The position numbers and the translations under genes were made by a program. 6,299 nt of DNA from an uncultured Opitutia bacterium (GTDB lineage Bacteria; Verrucomicrobiota; Verrucomicrobiia; Opitutales; Opitutaceae). The notes under the pieces were generated by a model. That model had not been told where the DNA came from, ran no database searches, and worked only from the letters and a program-made list of their open reading frames with translations. This document shows positions 1-4,468 of this stretch, piece by piece. The first letter of the stretch is position 1; the number at the start of each line of letters is the position of its first letter. Where the stretch lies: contig CALFZM010000159.1 in NCBI GenBank assembly GCA_937952235.1, positions 1-6,299 on the forward strand, in the 5' to 3' direction.

Positions 1-1115
1 GGCACGCGCTGGCCGGCCTGGAAGGCGCGCGGCTCGGCCTCGCCGTTGATCGACGCGAGCGAGACCGTGGCCTCGCCGGCCTCCAGCCTCGCTTCGACCG
101 GCAGCGTCTGGCCCGGCGCCAGCCGGACCCGCTGGCCCGCGACGACCTCCTCCGGCGCGACGCTGCCACCCGCGGCGAGCTCGAGCCGCTGCATCAGCGG
201 CTGGTGGCTGAGCAGCCGGCGGCGGTTGCGCTCGACCGCGGCGACCTGCGCCCAGCGCCCGACGAGCATCAGCAGGATGAACGTCGCGACGAAATCGAAG
301 TACACGAAGTGCTCCTGGCCCGCGAGCCAGCCGTAGACCGAGCCGGCATAGGCGCCGACGATCCCGATCGCGATGGGGAGATCGATGTGCATCGCCCGCT
401 CGCGCAGCGCGCGCACCGCGCGCCCGATGAAATAGGTGCCCCCGACCAGCAGGGCCAGCGTGCCGAACAGCGCATTGAGCAGCGCAAAGAGCCCCGCCCA
501 CTCGAACGTCGGCTCCATGCCGAAGTACACCGGCAGGGAAAAGAGCATGACGTTCATCGCGAACGCCGCGCACAACCCGATGCGCTTCACGAGCCCGCGC
601 ACCTCCGAATCGTCCGCCGCCGCCCCGGCCGGCCCCGCGAGGTAGCCAAAGGCCTGCAGCTTGCGCGCAAACTCCACCGCGGAAAACTCGCCCCGCACCC
701 ACCGCAGCCGCATCGTCCCGTACTGGGCGTTGACGACGATGTCGCGCGCGCCCGGCAGTTGCTGGAACACGCGGTCGATCAGCCACACGCAGCCCGCGCA
801 CGAAATGCCCTGCACGCCGAGCGTCAGCGTCGGAATCCGGTCCGTCCCAGCCTCCGCGTGCGCCTGCAGGGTCTCGAGCCAGGCGTAGTCGCGCGGTTGG
901 AACACCGCGGCGTCCGCCGGCGCCGTCACCTCGTCCTTGATCCGGTAGTAACCCGCAAGCCCGTGTTCGTGCACGAGCCGGTGGACGTAGCTGCAGCCGG
1001 CGCAGCAGAAGCCGCTCGCCCGGCTGCGCTCGTCGGGCAGCGAGCCGCCGCAGTGACGGCAGACGGGGCGCGTGGCGGACGAAGCGGCGGGCGGGGCCAG
1101 GACGGCGACACTCAT
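1..1115 (-). CDS. ccoI: CcoI/FixI-type copper-translocating P1B ATPase, N-terminal 371 residues (3' end off left edge)
   Basis: This is the copper-exporting P-type ATPase that supplies Cu for the CuB site of cbb3 oxidase, acting in the cytoplasmic membrane. The visible part begins with a Cys-rich N-terminal metal-binding domain (C19-x2-C22, then C37-C38-x2-C41) as in CcoI-type ATPases. An HMA domain follows with GISCAGC (Cys106 and Cys109). Four hydrophobic segments lie at roughly 179-200, 206-233, 245-267 and 270-291. The actuator domain then starts, and its TGE-type loop reads INGEAEP (about 356-362). The family is usually near 800 residues, so the CPC metal site, the DKTGT phosphorylation site and the ATP-binding domain lie beyond the window. 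The ATG at 1115 is one base after the stop of the SafE-like gene, which suggests translational coupling. The two metal-binding domains and the cco neighbours favour CcoI over a general CopA exporter. Confidence 0.93.
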   Translation of the reverse strand, partial: MSVAVLAPPAASSATRPVCRHCGGSLPDERSRASGFCCAGCSYVHRLVHEHGLAGYYRIKDEVTAPADAAVFQPRDYAWLETLQAHAEAGTDRIPTLTLGVQGISCAGCVWLIDRVFQQLPGARDIVVNAQYGTMRLRWVRGEFSAVEFARKLQAFGYLAGPAGAAADDSEVRGLVKRIGLCAAFAMNVMLFSLPVYFGMEPTFEWAGLFALLNALFGTLALLVGGTYFIGRAVRALRERAMHIDLPIAIGIVGAYAGSVYGWLAGQEHFVYFDFVATFILLMLVGRWAQVAAVERNRRRLLSHQPLMQRLELAAGGSVAPEEVVAGQRVRLAPGQTLPVEARLEAGEATVSLASINGEAEPRAFQAGQRV

Positions 1116-1116
1116 G

Positions 1117-1812
1117 TCAGAAGCAGATGAAGTTCGACGGATCGGGCCCGGGAAAGCCGAGCGTCGCGCGCAACCGCCAGCCGATCACGAGCGCCGTGGT
1201 GCCCGCGAGCGCCAGCCGGGTGCGATCGAGCCATAGCGGCGAGAGCCTGCGCCGCACCCACTGGAACTGTGACTGCGCGAGCCAGAGCAGCGGCACGGTC
1301 CCCAGGCCGAACGCCAGCATGAATTCCACGCCGCGCAGCGCCGAGCCGGAGAGCAGCGCGAGGGCGGCCAGGAAGTAGAGCGGACCGCACGGCAGCAGCG
1401 GCGTGGCCAGGCCGAGCGCCACCGCGGCCTGCACCCGGGAGCGCCCGCGCATCCAGCCCTGGATCCGCCAGGTGAGGCGCGTCAGTGCCATGAGCTTCGG
1501 CAGGTGGCGGTCGACGCGAAACGCGAGGCCGAGGAAGAAGAGCACCATCACCCAGGGCAGCCACCGCAGCGCCGAGTGCGACACCCAGGAAAGCGGCAGC
1601 GCGCCGAGCCCGCCCGCGATCCCGCCCAGCAACGCGTATCCGGCGAGGCGCGACACGTGATACGCCGTGCTCACCGTGTGCGCGTCGGCCCGGTCGCCCC
1701 GCACCGGCATCAGGCCGCAGGCGAGCGGCCCGCACATGCCCGCGCAGTGCAGGCTGGTGACCAGGCCGGCCACGAAGGCGGCGGCGGGTGAGTTGACGGC
1801 GGCGAATTCCAT
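1117..1812 (-). CDS. SafE/DsbD_2-type membrane protein of cco assembly clusters
   Basis: This 231-residue polytopic membrane protein is of the type usually annotated as sulfite exporter TauE/SafE family (cytochrome c biogenesis transmembrane region, DsbD_2). About six hydrophobic segments are visible (near 8-30, 47-72, 82-100, 127-150, 160-180 and 198-215). The diagnostic motif HCAGMCGP is at 22-29 (Cys23, Cys27), and LLPCGPLY is at 139-146 (Cys142). A further Cys230 is next to last. Paired Cys in the first helix plus a Cys-Pro-type site in a later helix recall CcdA/DsbD thiol-redox carriers. In cco clusters such proteins are thought to serve copper or thiol handling rather than sulfite export; that role is inferred from context. 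The ATG at 1812 is chosen because the membrane domain begins immediately after it and the upstream in-frame translation is Arg/Pro-rich and unlike the family. No clear Shine-Dalgarno sequence precedes it. Confidence 0.88.
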   Translation of the reverse strand: MEFAAVNSPAAAFVAGLVTSLHCAGMCGPLACGLMPVRGDRADAHTVSTAYHVSRLAGYALLGGIAGGLGALPLSWVSHSALRWLPWVMVLFFLGLAFRVDRHLPKLMALTRLTWRIQGWMRGRSRVQAAVALGLATPLLPCGPLYFLAALALLSGSALRGVEFMLAFGLGTVPLLWLAQSQFQWVRRRLSPLWLDRTRLALAGTTALVIGWRLRATLGFPGPDPSNFICF

Positions 1813-1972
1813 GGGCGTCAGGCGGCGGTTCGCGCCCGCCCGACCGCGGGGGAAGCCGTGACCGGAGTGGCCCACGCCACACCCGACCCAGCCGGATCGC
1901 ACGGCAGGTACGGGGCGTCTCCGCGCCGGCGGTGGGTTCGGTGGGCGGATCGACGGCCGGGACGGGAGGAAT
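1813..1972 (-). other. Gap between the 56-residue gene and the SafE-like gene, no convincing gene
   Basis: This 160-nt stretch separates two otherwise tightly packed parts of the assembly cluster. It contains a 52-codon minus-strand ORF (1976 to 1818) whose ATG overlaps the upstream stop as ATGA and whose stop is 5 nt before the SafE-like start. Its product is Arg/Pro/Ala-rich with no membrane segment or recognisable motif, and its third codon positions are less G/C-biased than in the neighbouring genes, so it is not called as a gene. Only short 5-bp inverted repeats are visible, for example GTGGC/GCCAC. I see no clear promoter, terminator or operator. Confidence 0.5.
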
Positions 1973-2143
1973 TCATTTCGCCTTTCCCGCCGTCGCCAGC
2001 GGGACCTCGGCCACGCGGTGCTGCGAGGCGATGGTGAACCACGCCGTCCAGGCTCCCGCCTGGAGGAGGAAGGCCGCAACGACCCAGACCCAGAGACGCG
2101 ACTTGCGCGCCGGGGCGGAGTTCGCGGGGACGGCGGGCGTCAT
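1973..2143 (-). CDS. Small single-helix membrane protein between ccoG and the SafE-like gene, unknown function
   Basis: I do not recognise this 56-residue protein from a named family. It has a short polar N-terminus (MTPAVPANSAPARKSR), one strongly hydrophobic Trp-rich segment at about 17-40, and a short soluble tail ending in GKAK. The positive charges before the helix predict the N-terminus in the cytoplasm. Its ATG overlaps the ccoG stop as ATGA. A purine-rich tract (GGAAAAGGAAAGGG) lies upstream inside the end of ccoG and could serve as a ribosome-binding site, so translation coupled to ccoG is likely. It occupies the position of ccoH/fixH in classical ccoGHIS clusters. CcoH is usually about 150 residues with a periplasmic domain, which is absent here. 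It could be a reduced CcoH analogue or an unrelated small assembly or stability factor. The gene call rests on the overlap, the hydrophobic segment and the position. Confidence 0.72.
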   Translation of the reverse strand: MTPAVPANSAPARKSRLWVWVVAAFLLQAGAWTAWFTIASQHRVAEVPLATAGKAK

Positions 2144-3591
2144 TTCCGCGCCCTTTCCTTTTCCTCGTCGCGCAGCAGCCGGGCCTCGGGACCGACGAAC
2201 TCGACCCCGCGCTTCAGCGCGAAGCGCCTGGCCTCGTCGCGGACGACCACGTCGAAGTGGAAGGGTCCGGTGTAGTCCGCGCGCGGCTGCTGCAGGATGA
2301 GGGGCTGCACGATCTCCTGCAGCGGTGGCACCTCGACCACGCCGTCGAATCCGGACTGCCGCAGGCTGGCCGGCTCGCCCGCCACCTCCAGCGCGAAGCG
2401 CGCGGGCTGGTTGCGCTTGTTCACGATGCGCACGAGGTACTGGTTGCGGACCGACGTGTCGTCGACGATGTACGGAGCGCCCGTCATGCGCATCACCAGG
2501 AAGTTGGCGGGCTTGACCGTCGACAGCGCCCAGGTGGCGACGCTCGCGCCGATCAGCAGGAGCACGCCGTACAGGATCGTGCGCGGCCGGAGCCAGCGGG
2601 TGCGGCCGCCGGTGAACGCCTTCTGCGAGTCGTAGCGGATGAGTCCGCGCGGCCGGGCCAGGCGGGTCATGACGTCGTCGCACGCGTCGATGCAGGCCGT
2701 GCAGCCGACGCACTCCATCTGCAGGCCCTGGCGGATGTCGATGCCGGTCGGGCAGACGGCGACGCAGCGGTTGCAGGCCACGCAGTCGCCGACCTTCGCC
2801 GCCTCCTCGCCGGACGCCCGCAGGGGCGCCGCCCTGCCCCGGGGCTCGCCGCGTTTCGCGTCGTAGCCGATCACCATCGAATGGTCGTCGATCAGGGCGG
2901 ACTGCAACCGGCCGTACGGGCAGATCACGATGCAGAGCTGCTCGCGGAACCAGGCGAAGTTGAAGTACAGGACGGCGGTCGCGATCATCATGAACGCGAA
3001 CGCGCCCCAATGCTCGACCGGCGCCGCGCTGACCATCGACCAGACCTCGGGCAGCGAGACGAAGTACGCGAGGAAGAGATGGGCGATGACGGCCGAGACC
3101 AGGACGTAGAGCGTGTGCTTCAACCCGCGCCGCACGACCTTGCCCAGACTCCAGGGCGCCTGGTCGAGGGCGCGTCGCGCCACCGCGTCACCTTCGAGCA
3201 AGCGCTCGATGCGGCGATAGACGTGGTCGAGGAAGACGGTGTGCGGACATGCCCACCCGCACCAGATGCGGCCCAGGAGCGAGGTGATGAAGAAGAGCGA
3301 GAACCCGAGGCCGGTGATGACGAAGAACAACAGCCACAGGTCCTGCGCGGCGAGCGTGATGCCGAAGAGGTGAAACCGCCGGTCGGCGACGTCGAGGAAG
3401 ACCGCCGGATGGCCGTTGATCTCGATCCAGGGGAGCGAGAGGTAGAACGCGATCAGCCCGAACGCCGACCAGCGCCGGGCGGTGGCAAAGCGGCCGTGGG
3501 CGTCGGCGGGATGAAGAAAAGGGCGGGATCCATCGGACCGGATGGTCGTGACGGAATCGCGGTTGGGAAGCTCGGTCTTGATCGCGGCCAT
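2140..3591 (-). CDS. ccoG: CcoG (FixG/RdxA), cbb3 oxidase assembly cupric reductase with two [4Fe-4S] clusters
   Basis: CcoG is a membrane-bound ferredoxin-like protein that reduces Cu(II) to Cu(I) for the cbb3 CuB centre. The 483-residue length is normal for the family. The N-terminus has the typical RDSVTT and HPADAHGRF motifs (about 11-35). Membrane segments are near 42-60, 86-106, 158-180, 197-214 and 337-355. Membrane-associated Cys pairs are C111-G-W-A-C115 and C220-x3-C224-P-Y-G-R. Two cluster-binding motifs follow: C270-x2-C273-x2-C276-x3-C280-P and C294-x2-C297-x2-C300-x3-C304. After the last helix, residues from about 375 to 470 form the Ig-like FixG C-terminal domain. All expected cysteines are present. 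The ATG at 3591 gives a family-typical N-terminus but has only a pyrimidine-rich leader before it. The stop overlaps the next gene's start (ATGA). It follows ccoP after 113 nt containing an inverted repeat. Confidence 0.97.
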   Translation of the reverse strand: MAAIKTELPNRDSVTTIRSDGSRPFLHPADAHGRFATARRWSAFGLIAFYLSLPWIEINGHPAVFLDVADRRFHLFGITLAAQDLWLLFFVITGLGFSLFFITSLLGRIWCGWACPHTVFLDHVYRRIERLLEGDAVARRALDQAPWSLGKVVRRGLKHTLYVLVSAVIAHLFLAYFVSLPEVWSMVSAAPVEHWGAFAFMMIATAVLYFNFAWFREQLCIVICPYGRLQSALIDDHSMVIGYDAKRGEPRGRAAPLRASGEEAAKVGDCVACNRCVAVCPTGIDIRQGLQMECVGCTACIDACDDVMTRLARPRGLIRYDSQKAFTGGRTRWLRPRTILYGVLLLIGASVATWALSTVKPANFLVMRMTGAPYIVDDTSVRNQYLVRIVNKRNQPARFALEVAGEPASLRQSGFDGVVEVPPLQEIVQPLILQQPRADYTGPFHFDVVVRDEARRFALKRGVEFVGPEARLLRDEEKERARK

Positions 3592-3612
3592 GTGGGGGAG
3601 GCGTGGAGTGCG

Positions 3613-3649
3613 GTGACCTGCACGCCGGGGCGAGCGTGCAGACCGTCAC
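3613..3649 (-). repeat. Inverted repeat able to form a strong hairpin between ccoP and ccoG
   Basis: Read on the coding (minus) strand, the arms CTGCACGC and GCGTGCAG pair perfectly over 8 bp around an 8-nt loop. The flanking GTGAC and GTCAC add 5 more pairs after a 3-nt bulge (GGT) on the 5' side, giving about 13 bp in total. No T-run follows on either strand, so it is not a standard intrinsic terminator. It ends 21 nt before the ccoG ATG and sits at the junction between structural and assembly genes. An mRNA stability or processing element, or a brake on ccoG translation, would fit; this role is inferred. Confidence 0.6.
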
Positions 3650-3704
3650 TGAAACATCGGGTCGGGAGGCATCCGGCGGCGCCGGCGTGGTACAGCCAGG
3701 AAGG

Positions 3705-4280
3705 TCATTGGGCGGGCGTGGCGGGCTTCTCGATGACGATCGGCTCGCCCTCCTTGTGCTTGCTCATGATGAAGGCTGTGACCTCCGTGATCTTCTTGGC
3801 GCCGAGCACGGGTCCCCACGCCGGCATGCCCTTGGTGAGCACGCCCTTCGTCACGAGATCGTGGACCTCGGTCGGCTTGCCGCCGTGCACCCAGGCCGTG
3901 TCGCTCAGGTCGGGCCCGATGGCGGCCGGGCTCTCCGCCTTGCCGCGGAGGCTGGGCAGGTGGCAGGCGGCGCAGTTCGCGAGGTAGGTCGCCTTGCCGG
4001 CGTCGACGTACGCGGGATTGCGGCTCATCTGCCACAGGCTCGCGTCGTCGAGCTTCGCCACGGAAAGCCGGCTCGCCTCGATCCGCGCGATCTCGGCGGT
4101 GACCGCCGCCGGCCCGGTGGGGCCGATGCGCAGCCATTCGTAGTAGCTCCAATAGCCGACCCAGAAGACGATCGTCGCGTAGAGGGTGTAGAGCCACCAG
4201 TTCGGCAGGCGCTTGTCGTATTCCTGGATGCCGTCGTAGGTGTGCGGACGGAACTTGTCGTCAGGCGGAGGTACGTTCAT
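3705..4280 (-). CDS. ccoP: CcoP, cbb3 oxidase c-type cytochrome subunit with a single haem
   Basis: CcoP is the membrane-anchored cytochrome c subunit that passes electrons from soluble donors or the bc-type complex to CcoO and CcoN. Residues 1-55 match the CcoP N-terminal domain: HTYDGIQEYDKRLPNWW (13-29), then one membrane helix at about 29-48. A helical linker leads to one cytochrome c domain with CAACH (103-107), IGPDLSDTAW (121-130) and the likely axial Met152 in GMPAWG. Classical CcoP has two CxxCH haem sites in about 300 residues. This protein has one in 191 residues and ends normally after the domain, so it looks complete rather than broken. The ATG at 4280 lies inside the end of ccoQ (20-nt overlap). 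No Shine-Dalgarno is visible, so translation is probably coupled. Confidence 0.94.
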   Translation of the reverse strand: MNVPPPDDKFRPHTYDGIQEYDKRLPNWWLYTLYATIVFWVGYWSYYEWLRIGPTGPAAVTAEIARIEASRLSVAKLDDASLWQMSRNPAYVDAGKATYLANCAACHLPSLRGKAESPAAIGPDLSDTAWVHGGKPTEVHDLVTKGVLTKGMPAWGPVLGAKKITEVTAFIMSKHKEGEPIVIEKPATPAQ

Positions 4281-4452
4281 GGCGGGCGGGCGGTGTTTCC
4301 GTGTCGAAGGGAAGGTTCTCGAAACGCTGCACCTGCGGGCGCTTCATGCGCAGCGCGCGCCAGGTGCAGGCGACGTAGATGGAGGCGGCGGTCACGAACG
4401 CGACGAACGTGAAGAGCGCGGCGTAGTTCTCGAAGATGAGGCGGCGGAACAT
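4261..4452 (-). CDS. ccoQ: CcoQ/FixQ-like small subunit of cbb3 oxidase
   Basis: CcoQ is a small single-helix subunit that stabilises the association of CcoP with the CcoNO core. This 63-residue protein has one hydrophobic segment at about 10-29, then a basic stretch (WRALRMKRPQ) and a tail with ENLPFDTE (45-52). The tail resembles the LPF-acidic signature common after the helix in CcoQ. It lies between ccoNO and ccoP, the expected position, 16 nt after the ccoNO stop and overlapping the start of ccoP by 20 nt. The family is poorly conserved, so the call relies on layout, topology and the tail motif together. No Shine-Dalgarno precedes the ATG at 4452. Confidence 0.85.
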   Translation of the reverse strand: MFRRLIFENYAALFTFVAFVTAASIYVACTWRALRMKRPQVQRFENLPFDTETPPARHERTSA

Positions 4453-4468
4453 GGGAACGAAGGACGGG

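Noticed and set aside
204..1130. A 308-codon plus-strand open frame opposite ccoI
   Set aside because: It is a low-complexity Arg/Ala/His-rich translation antisense to a gene with clear metal-binding and membrane motifs.
1813..2079. An extended SafE-like protein starting at 2079
   Set aside because: The extra 89 residues are Arg/Pro/Ser-rich, overlap the 56-residue gene and do not resemble the family; the membrane domain begins right after the ATG at 1812.
1813..2143. The 56-residue gene as a frameshifted remnant of a full ccoH
   Set aside because: None of the three minus-strand frames after its stop shows a CcoH-like periplasmic domain, and it has its own coupled start and stop.
3613..3649. 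Intrinsic terminator between ccoP and ccoG
   Set aside because: The stem is strong, but neither strand has a T-run after it; it is recorded as an inverted repeat only.
3592..3704. FNR/Anr box (TTGAT-N4-ATCAA type) before ccoG
   Set aside because: No such palindrome is present in the spacer. An oxygen-responsive site, if any, would more likely lie upstream of ccoN beyond the right edge.
2257..3987. A 576-codon plus-strand open frame opposite ccoG and ccoP
   Set aside because: It is antisense to two clear genes, its product is Arg/Asp/Gly-rich without motifs, and long antisense frames are expected where G/C dominates third codon positions.
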